Source: Anagrus nilaparvatae (Eukaryota; Arthropoda; Insecta; Hymenoptera; Mymaridae). From it: DNA of 64,000 bases. The notes under the pieces are model-generated. The model was not told the origin of the DNA. It did no database searches and worked only from the letters and a program-made list of their open reading frames with translations. The stretch's first letter is position 1; every line of letters begins with the position of its first letter. The position numbers and the translations under genes were made by a program. Below, piece by piece: positions 11,643 to 23,829 of the stretch. The stretch covers positions 72,415,001-72,479,000 of the forward strand of contig JAKSXM010000007.1 in NCBI GenBank assembly GCA_022575985.1, in the 5' to 3' direction.

Positions 11643-12118
11643 TTAATTAGTAAGCTTTTTTTTGTTTGATGGTGCAGGTAATCTGTATTTTTCGAGTTCA
11701 ACCATTGATTCACCAAATGAATCTACATGATAACAAAAATATTCAGGATTTTTGTACTCTTTATCTTTAGCAGCACCAGGACCTACCGCTATGTTTTAAA
11801 GCAAATTTAATTTATGTATTGCTTGTTTAATTTAATTATATTAACTTACGATGATTTGGTATGTCTAAAATTTTCTGACTGAATCCAGTTACACTTGATA
11901 TTGCTGGTTGAGATTTTTCCAAACTGGAACTTTTTGAAGGTTTTTTACCACTGGTGTACCTCCGAATTGTATTATTCTACAAAGTTTGAAAGTTTTAGTT
12001 AATCATAGTTCAAATCCATTAGCATTTGTCTCATGCTAAATGTAATAAAATATATGCAAGCAAAAAATATACTTACTGTTATTTGAGATAAACGTTGTGA
12101 AAACAATGTTCGATACAT
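11643..12118 (-). CDS. NDUFV3: NADH dehydrogenase flavoprotein 3-like accessory subunit (complex I)
   Basis: Small accessory subunit of the NADH-oxidising arm of mitochondrial complex I. Three exons on the minus strand: 12118-12077, 11976-11850, 11788-11643. All have GT-AG borders, sum to 315 nt and encode 104 aa. The N-terminus MYRTLFSQRLSQ is a basic, hydroxyl-rich mitochondrial presequence. A Ser/Lys-rich linker follows. The conserved C-terminal block, YKNPEYFCYHVDSF then ELEKYRLPAPS, matches what I recall of the NDUFV3 tail. It is divergent from the NDUFA11 gene, with about 380 bp between start codons. The name rests on the C-terminal motif only. Confidence 0.7.
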
Positions 12119-12495
12119 TTTTGTATCAAATTAAGTCACTTTATTAGATTTTTCCTATATTTTTTAACTTAAATTAAAATAGCAGACGCTTAGCAGAAAA
12201 ACTCTTAAATAAAAAAGTGTAACTGATCTGATTGGTACAAATTTCTAAAAGCGTGCTTTTATTGGCCAAGTTGCATAACATCTACAGCTGATTTCTGATT
12301 ATTATTATATATACACAACAAGCAAAGCAATCAGCAGGCAATCAGGCCGCAGTATTCCAGTATAAGCAATTTAATTTAATGCTGACGGAGGGTTGAGGGC
12401 TTTACTTGCAAGTGCCTAACGCAGTAGGGTAAATAATTTTCATTTTTTCATTCCAAAGTTAACCTAAAATTTGGATTTATTTTTTAGAGGTAAAG
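12119..12495. promoter_or_regulatory. Shared intergenic region of two divergent complex I genes
   Basis: 377 bp between the ATG of the NDUFV3-like gene (-) and the ATG of the NDUFA11-like gene (+). It probably serves as a bidirectional promoter. An untranslated exon for the plus-strand gene may end before ggtaaataat near 12429, with an acceptor ttttttag just before 12489. No TATA box is evident. Confidence 0.5.
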
Positions 12496-13098
12496 ATGGG
12501 ACTTATCCGCTATTTGCTTGAAAATTTTAATTATTATGATCAGCCTGAAGGCACAGATCCAGTTAACAAAGTTATGGGAGTAGCCAAGTATGGTATTTTA
12601 ACAGGAGGATGTTTTGGGCTTATCGATGCAATGATGTTTTCTAAATGTCATACAACTTTACAAACATTGAATACTTTTGGTTATTGGATGGTTCCATTAA
12701 CAGCAATGGGAGTTGGATTTGCAACTGTAACATATGTATCAAATCATATAAGAAAGAAGGACGATCTTTATAATTATATGTTTGGAGGTAAAAATTTTAG
12801 AGATGGTTAAGTTTAATTTGATACAATATTTATTTTTGCAGCTTTAACAGCGGGATCTATATTTCATGTGTGGCAAAAAGATGTATTCAGAAGTTCTTGG
12901 ATGACTATAATCTTAGTTGCTTATGCAGTTTTGAAAAAAGATAGTAAAGTTTCGGGTTGGGGAGAGAATGGTTTTATTCTTCCTGAGAAATTGGACAAAT
13001 GCTGGAATGTACCATGGCGATCAATGCCTGAAAGAGATTTTTCAATTGAAGATAGTTTTCCCCATGAGGTTGATTACTACAGTTGGAATCGTTATTAA
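12496..13098 (+). CDS. NDUFA11: NADH dehydrogenase 1 alpha subcomplex subunit 11-like (B14.7)
   Basis: Membrane-arm accessory subunit of complex I with a Tim17-like fold. Two exons, 12496-12787 and 12842-13098 (549 nt, 182 aa). Hydrophobic, glycine-rich segments lie at about residues 32-48 (KYGILTGGCFGLIDAMM) and 65-82 (YWMVPLTAMGVGFATVTYV), and after the splice (ALTAGSIFHVWQ then WMTIILVAYAVLKK). The order and the GxxG patterns fit NDUFA11. The acidic, aromatic C-terminal tail ends YYSWNRY. The ATG follows a likely untranslated-leader acceptor. Tim17/22 relatives are the main alternative. Confidence 0.72.
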
Positions 13099-13234
13099 AA
13101 TAATAAAAAGAAATATTTATCAAGCAAATTTTTTTTTTAGTTCGTAAAAAAATTATGTTAAAATTTTCTAAATAAATTACAAGTTCAGTTTACAAAGCAT
13201 TTATTTTTTTCACACATATAATAAATACATTAAG

Positions 13235-13597
13235 TTACGTCAAAGTTTCGCCCTTGGTAACCTGTAAAAATTATGGTATAATAACATTTATTCATAGTTC
13301 GAAATTTTACAATAATACTTACGCATGCTTCAAGATATTCTATTCTACGTTCCAATGTAGTTAATTTTTCATTTAATACTGCTAATCGAGATCTACATGA
13401 CATATCTAAAATAAAAAAATAATTATTTACGAAGTCCAAGTTAATGTGAATTTAATTTAATTTAAAATATCTTTACCAAATGAATTTAAAAAATCTGTAA
13501 TTTTCTTAATACTTCCAGTAATTACTTCAATGTATTCTCTATTTGCCCAGTCTTGCTGAATTTGCTTTTGAATTGCTTCTCTATGAGAGTTAGACAT
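13235..13597 (-). CDS. BRK1: BRICK1 / HSPC300, SCAR/WAVE complex subunit
   Basis: Smallest subunit of the WAVE regulatory complex, which controls Arp2/3-driven actin assembly. Three exons on the minus strand: 13597-13477, 13405-13323, 13261-13235 (231 nt, 76 aa). The joined protein reads the hallmark [19 protein letters not shown], then [20 protein letters not shown], then [10 protein letters not shown] and the C-terminus VTKGETLT. It is almost the family's usual 75 aa and nearly colinear with the human protein as I remember it. The 27-nt last exon is easy to miss. One long heptad helix is expected. Confidence 0.93.
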
Positions 13598-14274
13598 TAT
13601 GAGGTTTTTCTTGTATTTATTTACAAAAAAGGAAAAAGCAAAATTATTCAATTATTATTATCTGTAAACCAAGTTTTCTTAATCATGCATCATTTAAATA
13701 TTTAACTCATTTTAAATTTTTTATAATAAACAAATTTTCAGATGTATACAGGCTGTATATAATATTTACTATTTACAATAATAATAATCACAAGTTTTCT
13801 TTATCATCTGAGCTGAGCTGATGAGTAGTTATATATATATATATAATAATTTATTAATTCACTTTTCTTTTCTTTTCAGATTTTTACCGTTGTATACTGA
13901 TGGTCATATGAAAGTTTAATTATATTTAAGTTTGCCAAAATAGTGATGGGTGTTCCAGTTTTTGGATAATTTGGATATGTGCTGTTAAATTTTAGGTATA
14001 AAAAATATTTAACAATAACTAAGCAGGATATAAAAATAAAATTTTTTTTTATTAAAGTTTTATTTTGATTATTATCGTCAATGTTATGATTTGGAAAAGA
14101 TGCTGTACTCAAAAAATTTTTCATATATTCTTTGATTTACCTTGGAAAAAAAACAGTATATTTCATCAGAATATTAAGTATAGTTAACTAGTTTTGTCAA
14201 ATATTTGAAATTGCGTTTATGCATTGCAATTTTATGCTTTCAGTGTTTTTTACAAAACGAATATTAGTCGAAGC
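13598..14274. other. Intergenic between BRK1 and SPATA20
   Basis: AT-rich, with a short (ta)n run near 13830. An acceptor-like ttatgctttcag before 14242 suggests an untranslated first exon of SPATA20 further upstream. An 82-codon open frame on the minus strand (13876-14124) is not supported as a gene. Confidence 0.45.
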
Positions 14275-17200
14275 ATGGCATCTTATCAAAATAAACTTGT
14301 TTTTGAAAAGTCACCATATTTGCTGCAGCATGCTAGCAATCCAGTTAATTGGTATCCATGGGGGGAAGAAGCATTAGAATTGGCTCGTAAAGAAAACAAA
14401 ATAATATTTTTATCCATTGGATATTCAACCTGTCACTGGTGTCACGTAATGGAAAAAGAATCCTTTGAAAACTCTGATGTAGCTAAGATCATGAATGAAC
14501 ATTTTGTGAACATTAAAGTTGATAGAGAAGAAAGACCCGACATAGACAAAGTTTATATGACTTTTATACAAGTAAGTAAAAGATTAAAGTAGGTATTATT
14601 AAGTTTGGATTTTTCTAATTTATATTGTAGTCTATTTCAGGGCATGGCGGCTGGCCTTTAAGCATTTTCCTTACTCCAGATTTAACCCCCTTAACTGGTG
14701 GGACATATTTTCCTCCTTATGATAAATATGGCCAACCAGGATTTACTAGATTATTACAGAGTGTGGCAAATAAAGTAAATACAATAAAAATTTATTTACT
14801 AAATTGAAATTAAATTTAATAAATGGCTTTTTATATTAGTGGAAAGAAAAAAGGACAGATCTTTTAGAATCAAGCAAACATATTTTTAATGCTTTAAGAT
14901 CTTCAGTTCAATCAAAGTTGGATTCTAAGGTAATTTGCTGGATAAAGTAATTAAAATCTTTAAATAATAATCAATATTTTTAGGAACCTGAAGTTCCTAG
15001 CATAGATTGTGCTGTATATTGCGTTGAACAACTTAGCAAAAGATATGAAAACAAATTTGGAGGATTTTCTAAATCTCCAAAATTCCCACAACCTGTTAAT
15101 TTGAATTTATTAATGTTAATGTATGCTAGAGATCCCACAAGTGAGATTGGTAAAAAATGTTTGCAAATGTGTGATCATACGCTTACGAAAATGGCTTATG
15201 GAGGAATTCATGATCATGTTGGTCATGTATGTTTTTATTTTATTAAGCTATAAATTGTAACATTTTCTTGAAATGATTCTTGTTTTTAGGGTTTTGCAAG
15301 ATACTCGGTGGATGACAAATGGCATGTTCCTCATTTTGAGAAAATGTTGTACGATCAAGGGCAACTTTTACGTTCTTATTCTGAAATGTATATTGCCACA
15401 AAGAATCTTTTTTTTGCTGACGTGGCTAATGATATCGTGTCATATGCTATAAGAGATCTGAGACATCCGGTAGAAATTATTTTAAACAATTAATAATAAT
15501 TGAAAAATCGTTTGAAATTTTATCTAATTAATCTAGGAAGGTGGTTTTTATAGTGCTGAAGACGCAGACTCTCTAGAGTTCAATAGCTCTGAAAAAAAAG
15601 AAGGAGCTTTTTATGTTTGGAAATACGATACTATTACAAGTCTTTTAAATAAAAAAATTTCAGAATCAGATATTTTATTATCAGATATATTTTCTTATTA
15701 CTATAATATAAAGTCTGAAGGCAACATTAAACCTTATCAAGATCCTCATGGGGAGTTGCAAGGACAGAACATATTGATAATTTATGAAAATATAACTAAA
15801 GCTGCTGAACATTTTCAGATTTCTGAAGAGAATCTGAAGAATTATTTAAAAGAAGGTTTAAAAATACTTTTTGATGAGCGCAAAAAAAGACCAAGGCCTC
15901 ATTTGGATGATAAATTTATAACAGCATGGAATGGTAATGCTTTTAAAATACAAAAATATTATACTAAATATTATACATTAATATTATACTAAGCAGTATA
16001 TCCGGATATGCTGCATAGATAATATATCTAAAGATTATTAATTAGTATAATATAGTAAAAAATATTTAGGTTTGATGATTAGTGGATTATCGTATGCTGC
16101 CTTGGCACTAGAAAATTCAAAATATGTAGAATATGCTGAAGAAGCAGCAAGATTTATTGAAAAGTATTTGTTCGATAAGGAACGGAATATTTTGTTACGA
16201 AGTTGTTATAGAGGAAAAGAAAATCAAATTCTTCAACAAAGTGTTGCCATAAAGGGATTTCAAGTAGATTATGCGTTTGTTATACAAGCCATGCTTGATC
16301 TTTATGAGGCTACCTTTAATACCCATTGGCTTGAACTGGCTGAAAAATTGCAAGACATTCAGGATAATTTGTTTTGGGACAAAGAAAGTGGAGCTTACTT
16401 TACAACAACTGCGGATGATTCTTCGGTTATCTTGAGACTTAAAGATGGTATATCTTTAAATTAGACAATGATTAAAAAATTATTATAAATAATATTTTTA
16501 GATCAAGACGGAGCTGAGCCATCGGGAAATTCTGTAGCCAGTAAAAATTTACTTCGCTTATCGGCATATTTAAATAGAAGAGATTTAGCTGAGAAGGCTG
16601 AAAAGCTATTCTCAGCTTTGAAAGAAATGTTGAATGAATTTCCCATAGCATGTCCTGAATTAGTTTGCGGTTTAATTTATTATCAGGATTCCTTGATGCA
16701 AGTAAGTGTTTGATTGTTTGCTTATATGAAAAAAATATATATACTCCAGTCAATTTACGGTTTTGGGTATATAATTCCTGACCACACTCAAAATAATTTT
16801 CAAACGCAGCATTGAACTCGTACGTTGAGTATAAACAAGTTTTCTTAATGTTTATAGATTTATTTCTTTCTTATTGTATAGGTATATAAACAAAGTAAAA
16901 TTATTATTACTAGTTACAAAATTTTTTTCGTTAAAAATTAAAAATAAAAATTTTACTGTATATATTTTTTGTAGTTATAATTTAACATATTTTTTTATTA
17001 TTAATCGTTTAGCTATCTTAATCGTCTTAAGAGCTTGGTGCCGAGACGGTAAGTGTGATGGGTGCCCAGATTGCCGAGTTGGTAGTTTTTTTAATCCTCA
17101 AGTGCCGAGTTGGTATTCTCCCAGACCTTCAAGAAACCAAAGAAAATCCTTTTTTCAGGGATAAAAGCAACACCTGAAAAACGGCCAGGCTGCTTTGCTT

Positions 17201-19730
17201 GAAAATTCAAGCAATCAATTAAATCAGATAAAAAAGACTGTAGAAAAGCTTAAATTTTGTTACCCTCCCCTTTTTTTTGAGTTATTTAAGAAAAAAAATT
17301 TGAAATACCTGCTGTTATTCCTAATTGCCTATTTTTTTCATTTTTTAGTTATATAAATTTCTGGTTTGTTACTGCTTTTACGTTATCCAGAGGGAATGGG
17401 GGGTAGGTAAATTAAGATGAAACAGAGTCATGTTTAAAAAAAATTCAATCAGAAATTTATATAACTAAAAAATGAAAAAAATAGGAAATTAGGAATAACA
17501 GCAGGTAATCCAAAATTTTTTTCTCAAATAACTCTTAAAAAAAAGGGAGGGGAACAAAATTTAAGCTTTCCTACAGTCTTCTTATTTGATTTAATTGAGT
17601 GCTTGAAATTCCAAGCATTTGCTTTAAAATTCAAGCAAATTACTTTAAAATTAAAGCAATTTGCTTGGATTGCTTGAATTTTCAAACAAAGCAGCCTGGC
17701 CATGTGGTTAAAATATCTATGCTTTATTATTATATTTTCTCGCTAGAAAAATGAATTTTCGTGTTTACAGGCTTCTAATTCTTTTTCTCAAATTTTGGTT
17801 AACAGACCTTTATGAAAATTTTTCCTTTATACATTAAAGCAACCCCTGAAAAGGTTTTTATTCATATTGAAAATACCTGTGCTTTATTATTACATTTTCC
17901 CGCTTGAAATATAAATTTTTGAAATTGGCAGGCTTCTAATTTTTTTTTTGCCATTTCTAGTCAACAAACCTACATGAAACCTATGAAAATCTTTTTCAGG
18001 CATCAAAGCAACACCTGAAACAGGTTTTATTTTTGGTGAAAGAAATTGTACCGTATTATTAAATTTTCCCGCTAGAAATATGAATTTTTAAAATTGGCAA
18101 GCTTCAAATGTTTTTTCTCAAATTTTGGTCAACAGACCTTTATGAAATCTGTGGAAACTTCATATTGAGAATAAAGCAAAAAAACCTCTTTCCCCTCGGC
18201 GATTTTCCGGAATTCGGATTCAGCGGCTAAAGAACCCCCCCCCCTGTAAATTGACTGGAGTAATAAATAGAGAACAAGGGCGGATCCAACGGGGGGCCAA
18301 TGGCTTAAATTGACCCCACACCCCAAAATTGTGAAAAAACTTATTTTTTCCATTATAATTATAATAATTTTACACAAATCATAATGCAATTAAAGGGTAA
18401 ATATTTTTTTCTTTTAAAATATTCAAAATCGGCAAACATTTGATGTTTCATTAGGAAAAAATACTTGCGAATTATACTTTTGGTTTGTTCATATATAAAA
18501 ATTGATAAGTTTTTTTATCTTTTTTTAATTTAACAATCCAAGAGGGATTGAAGCATAATATTTTTTATAAAATAAATCCATGAACCGGTTTTTTAATTGT
18601 AAATATAGATTACTCAATACGTTATCAGAAATATTAAATATAAATACACTAGATATCACTAGATATGGTTTATCAAACCATAGACTTAAACATGCAATTT
18701 AAATTGTTTTTATATTACACTGTAAAAGTAACTTTCTTAGATTTACAAAAAAAAATAGAATTTTTTCGAAAAATTAGTAAAATTTCAAAAAATTTTGTAA
18801 AAATTCGATTAAAATCGTAAATTTACTAAATTTAGTATATTATCGAAAAAGTCTTCTTGATTTTTTTTTGTGAATTTACGAAAAAAGTTGTAAATTTACA
18901 ACTATTTTTCATAAATTTACAATTATTTTTTGAAAATTTTCGAAAAAAAATTGTAAATGATCAATTTTTCTTGCAAATTCACAAAAAAAAAATCGAAAAT
19001 ACTCGAATTTTTCGATAATATACTAAATTTAGTAAATTTACAATTTTTTCGAATATTTACAAATTTTTTCGAAAATTTACTAGTTCTAATTTTTTTGTTA
19101 ATATAAGAAAGTTATTTTTTACCGTGTATTTATCCAACCCATGAATTGTTATCTTTATTTATGGACATACAAAAAAATGTTGATTTTAATTTGGTTTTAA
19201 TTTTATGAGCTGAATATAAAAATACTTTTAAGTTATCTGTTTATTATAAAAAAATTGTATCAAGAATTTGCTTCATAATTACACTAAAAAATATAAACTG
19301 ATTAACCCATAGATTTTTATAAAATTGTTTGGAATTTCACTGATTTCGGGGTCTTCGATATTAGATAAATACACCCCCGTTGATTAAAATCGTTGAGTGA
19401 CCCCCTGAAAAAAAATTCTGGATCCACCCTTGGAGAAGTAAAGATATTAAAATTGCTTTTTTTAAGGTTTACGTTATTGGAAACATTGATGGAGAAGATT
19501 GTCAAAGAATGTTATCAGCTTTGAGAAGTTGTTTACTTCCTGGAAAAATAATCATTGCCACATCTGAAAATGATTTGGGAAATAAAATATTTAGTAAAAA
19601 TTCAGTAATTTCTAAAATGAAGTCAATAAATGGTAAAGCTACCGCATATGTTTGTAGAAACCGCGTGTGCTCTTTACCAATAGAAGATCCGGACGAACTT
19701 GTTTCTTTTTTAAAAAATAAAGAGTCTTAA
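14275..19730 (+). CDS. SPATA20: SPATA20-like thioredoxin-domain protein, 9 exons
   Basis: The family has an N-terminal thioredoxin-like domain (DUF255) fused to a six-hairpin glycosidase-like barrel; its substrate is not known and a redox role is inferred. Exons: 14275-14571, 14631-14774, 14840-14929, 14984-15226, 15290-15469, 15537-15933, 16070-16447, 16502-16701, 19467-19730. They sum to 2193 nt (730 aa). The N-terminal [12 protein letters not shown] precedes the redox motif STCHWCHVM at about residues 51-59. Then come [58 protein letters not shown] and YSAEDADS, all SPATA20 signatures. The last exon ([15 protein letters not shown] and a final LVSFLKN) completes the usual C-terminus. The start is the ATG at 14275; the frame is open further 5' but lacks an earlier ATG. 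Confidence 0.9.
16743..18261. mobile_element. Non-autonomous element, ACTCCAGTCAATTTAC termini
   Basis: actccagtcaatttac at 16743-16758 is the exact inverse of gtaaattgactggagt at 18246-18261. A homologous element is at 38115-38877 (same actccagt ends and C/G-run next to the end). No transposase frame inside. Confidence 0.6.
17187..17705. mobile_element. Foldback element nested inside the 16743-18261 element
   Basis: The left arm (ggccaggctgctttgcttg, then ttcaagcaat) from 17187 to about 17375 is repeated inverted at about 17435-17705 (ending caaagcagcctggcc). Inside the arms, ctgctgttattcctaatt pairs with aattaggaataacagcag. The right arm is longer because it carries extra short repeats built on caagcaaat/attcaagca. 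Confidence 0.65.
18718..19126. mobile_element. CACTGTAAAA-family MITE, copy 1
   Basis: Termini cactgtaaaagtaactttct and aagaaagttattttttaccgtg, flanked by TA on both sides (Tc1/mariner-like target). The interior is a long imperfect palindrome of ttacaa/ttgtaa and ttttcgaa blocks. Confidence 0.7.
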
Positions 19731-20622
19731 ATATTATGTATAAATTTTATTTTATAAGCCGTAATTAAAACAAAAAAGTAAATCTTAGATTTTAGAGTAC
19801 GCAGTAAAAAAATGCACTTAATGCTAATTTTCATATATACTTCAAATTCTTGTAATATTACTGTAAATTGCAGTTGATTTAACTATACTGTATTGAGTGC
19901 ATTTTTCTTTATTTATCGGGAAATTTTTGCTGCTTCTTAAATTTGTTACTAAGTAATTGAATGAAATTTTTAATGTTAATCACGGGTTGAAAAAATATTG
20001 TAATATGAAAAAAATGTAAAAAATAATGCAATATTTTATAAAATTTTTGAAGAAAATATATTTTTTTTTTGTTATAAATAATTTATTAAAATTTTGTACA
20101 AAAACTGTAAAAAATAAAAAAATAAATATGTACAGATACTTATAACTTATATAATGAAAATAAAAATTTTGCAATTAAGAATGAATTTAATTTTATAAAT
20201 ACACTTTAAAAAATATTCAAATTTTCCCAAAAATCAAACTTTTGTTTGTTGGGATCTTTTTCGCCCCCCCCCCCCCCACCAAATCGCTAAAATTATTGCT
20301 TGAAATTGCTAAAAAACACTAAAAATGATGTTAGCAATAAGTTTTGGGTAGGCAAAATGCAGAAAAAAATTTTTTTTAAATTTAAATGTGTTTTTCCTAT
20401 CAAAAAACTTTTTTTTTTACTAGTTTAGTCGTTTGGGATGATTTTCCGATGAAAAAAAGCTATTTTAGTGGGGGGGGAGGGGGACGAAATAGAGCCAAAA
20501 TTTATATATTTAAAACGAGAATTTTTTGGATGGCGAACTGATGCGAATTTATTTTATGAAAAATTAAAAAAAGGCAGTATTCAAATAACTTTTCTCTGCT
20601 TATCTTTAGTTTTTCTTAGAAG
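19731..20622. other. Gene-free, AT-rich
   Basis: Downstream of SPATA20. It contains a C run (20265-20277), a G run near 20471-20483 and transposon-like scraps. No gene is seen. Confidence 0.45.
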
Positions 20623-20624
20623 TA

Positions 20625-22019
20625 CACGGTAGAGCTGCTTTGGTTGAATATTCAACCAATTGGTTGAATTTCGCAGTTTTTGGTTGAATTTTCAACCAAT
20701 TGGTTGAATATTAAACCAAACACTGCGATTTTCAACCAAAAACTGCGATATTCAACCAAAAACTGCGAAATTCAACCAATTGGTTGAATATTCAACCAAT
20801 TGGTTGAATTTTCAACCAAAACTGGTTTAATTTTCAACCAAAAGCTAAAATACAAAATAAAAACGATGTTTTTATAGTACAGGGTAAGAAATGATCAGGG
20901 CATCCATTAAAAGTGAATGAATTTTATTATATTATTGTAATTAGTAATTTTTTATGTACTACTTCTTTTGGCTTTGAAACTGAGGAATGACTAATTAAAA
21001 AGGTTATCCTACGTAGAATAACAAAATGGCGGCTACCTACAGAAAGTTAAAATGAAATAAAAAGCCTACAATTTTCGAGCAAAAGTAGCTGTAAAATTTT
21101 TTTGAGAACATAAAAATACTAAAACTCGACGACATCCCGAAATTAGTGCATTCATTAAGTTGCTTAGTAAGTTTAAAGTAAATTGGTGCAGATTTTATCG
21201 CGCAATCGTGTGCATTACTTTTCAAAAACGTTGTTTCGAGTAAAATGGCTTTAAAGTTTTAGATGAATTTTTTCGGTACTTTTAGTTATTAAATTATTTA
21301 TTTTAATGCAAGAGATCTGATCAACACAAAATTATTATATTTAAGTATAGACTTATATGTTATCAGTTATTTTTTAGCCATAAAGTTATCTTTTTGGTTT
21401 TCATACTGAACCTGTAGCTGATTATACCCCTGCTGCTTGTCTGATTTGCCATTTTTTACCATTTTGGCACGGCTAAATTTGGCGTCATAAACAATCGCGA
21501 ATATTAGCAAAATTTGCTCATAATTTCTATCAATGACCAGTTCCGACATAATTTCTAACTATATTTAACAAGAAGGATTTAAAAATAAATTTTTTTACAT
21601 TCTCTTGAGACATATAAAAAGTAATTAATAAAAAAAATAATTTGATTATTAAAAAAAAAATTAGGTAAAACGACAGGAAGTTAAAGCATAAAATATTAAG
21701 TTTAAAAAAATTTATCCATACTATGTACAGAGCCAATAGAAGTAGTACATAAAAAATTACTAATTACAATAATATAATAAAATTCATTCACTTTTAATGG
21801 ATGCCCTGATCATTTCTTACCCTGTACTATAAAAACATCGTTTTTATTTTGTATTTTAGCTTTTGGTTGAAAATTAAACCAGTTTTGGTTGAATTTCGCA
21901 GTTTTTGGTTGAAAATCGCAGTGTTTGGTTTAATATTCAACCAATTGGTTGAAAATTCAACCAAAAACTGCGAAATTCAACCAATTGGTTGAATATTCAA
22001 CCAAAGCAGCTCTACCGTG
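20625..22019. mobile_element. CACGGTAGAGCTGCTTTGG foldback element with long arms
   Basis: The left arm (20625-20981) and right arm (21730-22019) are inverted copies, flanked by TA at 20623-20624 and 22020-22021. The outer arms are composed of repeated ttggttgaa/ttcaaccaa and aaactgcga words, with extra copies in the left arm. The inner arms (gatcagggcatccattaaaa and its inverse) match closely. The 750-bp core has no recognisable transposase. Confidence 0.75.
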
Positions 22020-22021
22020 TA

Positions 22022-23229
22022 TCTTACCAATCAACAAAAAATGAGTCCACAAAAGCCTAAACTTAACATAAAACTTGATTCACTGCTTATCAAACCTAGT
22101 ACTCCCATATAGACAAAACACTGGGATCTTTTTCGTCCCCACCCCCCATCAAATCGCTAAAATTTTTGCTGGAAATTGCTACAAAACACTTAAAATGATG
22201 TTAGGAATAAGTTTTGGATTAAATAAAAAATGTAAAAAAATTATTTTTGCAAAAAAATTTTTGTATTTGCAAGTATTTTTAGATATTTTTTATCATTCTT
22301 TTTACGTGAGCTCTTATGATTAGTGGTTTTTTTATTGGGGGCTTCACCCCCTCGACCCCTAAAGTTTAGCTTACTCTAGGAGACGATATTCACAAAAGGC
22401 ATTATTTTTACTTGAAAAACGGTATCGGGGGGTTTCTGACGTTGCTTACTCCAAATATGACCATAAAAAAATAATAAAACTTCATCAAGGGGTGGAAAAT
22501 TATGGTAAAAGAGAGTGAAAAATCAATTTCTCATAAATGTTAGATATTAATTTTTCTTCCTTCGAAAATACTTTTTTCGACCCGCAACGAGATCGAAAAA
22601 AACGATTTGTCCATTGGAACAAAAAAAGAATAACCCAGATTGCAGTTTAGCATCCTCGGCTTCGCCTCGGATGTTAATTAACGTGCGATCTGGGCCATTC
22701 TTTTTTTTGCTCCCTTGGTTAAAAATGTACTATTAAAATTTCAGAAAAGTACTTTTTCAAATATGATTTTCCATAATATTTTTATTTTTACGAGTGTTTG
22801 TGTGTTCTTATTTTTTTTATATAGTTACCCTTTACGTTATTAGAATTCCGTTACTATTATACTTTGTAATTACATAATTTTTATACTTGAAATAAACAGT
22901 TCAGACAAACCTACCAATTTATTTCAAAACTTTATATAGATCAACGCTTTTGAAAAAATTTGGATTTTTCTATCTAAGGGTTTTTTCATGTTCAAATATG
23001 TTCAAATTTGTTATCAGTAACCAAAAAAACATAAGTAACTTTTTTTTGTTATGAAATTGAATTTATCTCAAAAATAAAATCTTTCACCCCTTCTAATCCC
23101 TAGCAAATAAGATTTTATACCCCAAGGCTAATTTTTTTCATTTTTTCATGTTCAAATTTGAGATTAGCAAACTCTGTTCTGCTTCGGATGCCGCCCAAAT
23201 CAAGAATAGAATTAAGATCTGCTCTGTAT
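22022..23229. other. Transposon-derived spacer
   Basis: No gene seen. Short inverted words such as cccagattgcagt/cgatctgggcca around 22632-22698 and C-rich blocks near 22340 suggest more element debris. Confidence 0.4.
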
Positions 23230-23558
23230 ATGCTTCTTAGCGCAAAAATTCAAAATAATTTTATTCAATTCTCTTATTTTATTAATTGACATACCGAAAA
23301 ATATTGATTTTTGTAAATTAAGTTAAATAATTAATCAAATATATCATGCAAATTATATTTTATATAAGTTTGAATGTAATTATTAGTATAATAGAAAGCA
23401 GTAGAAAGTTATGCTATGTTATTCAAGTAATCGTAAATAAACGAGTTTACTTACGTAATTTTTAATAAAAAATAATGTTTTTATTGTTATTTAAATTTAA
23501 TCTTTGTAAAAATACATTATTTAATAAAAAAATTTTGAATTTTCGTGCTAAGAAGCAT
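23230..23558. mobile_element. 329-bp MITE with atgcttcttag ends
   Basis: atgcttcttag, then gcaaaaattcaaaa at the left end, is inverted at the right end (ttttgaatttt, then ctaagaagcat). The inner sequence is AT-rich with no coding potential. Confidence 0.6.
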
Positions 23559-23829
23559 AAGAAGTAAGGAGGATAAAAAGACCATCTAAACGCACCCTAA
23601 ACTGTAACAAAATTATAGCTATAATTTTAACTAGTTAAAATGTGAACAAAATTTTTGTAAAAAAATATTTGTAATTTTTTCAGATCTTTGTAAAGGGAGG
23701 CTCAGTTGCTCCAAACAATGGAAAATCTTTGTATCTTATAAATCATATTTATTATTTATAATAAACCTCAAAAACCTATATCTTTTATAGAAAAATATGA
23801 GGTCCAAAAAAAGAAAAAAAATAATAGTG

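Larger units (their letters stand above)
16702..19466. repeat. SPATA20 last intron packed with inverted-repeat elements
   Basis: This 2.8-kb intron carries an ACTCCAGT-ended element (16743-18261) with a nested foldback (17187-17705), and a CACTG-ended MITE (18718-19126). Further C/G-rich transposon scraps lie near 18210-18320 and 19370-19435. Confidence 0.7.

Noticed and set aside
13876..14124. 82-codon minus-strand open frame between BRK1 and SPATA20
   Set aside because: AT-driven composition, no family recognised, no splice partners or promoter evident.
21037..21736. Short minus-strand frames in the core of the 20625 foldback element as a transposase
   Set aside because: Each is 60-70 codons, with no DDE/D motif or helix-turn-helix seen.
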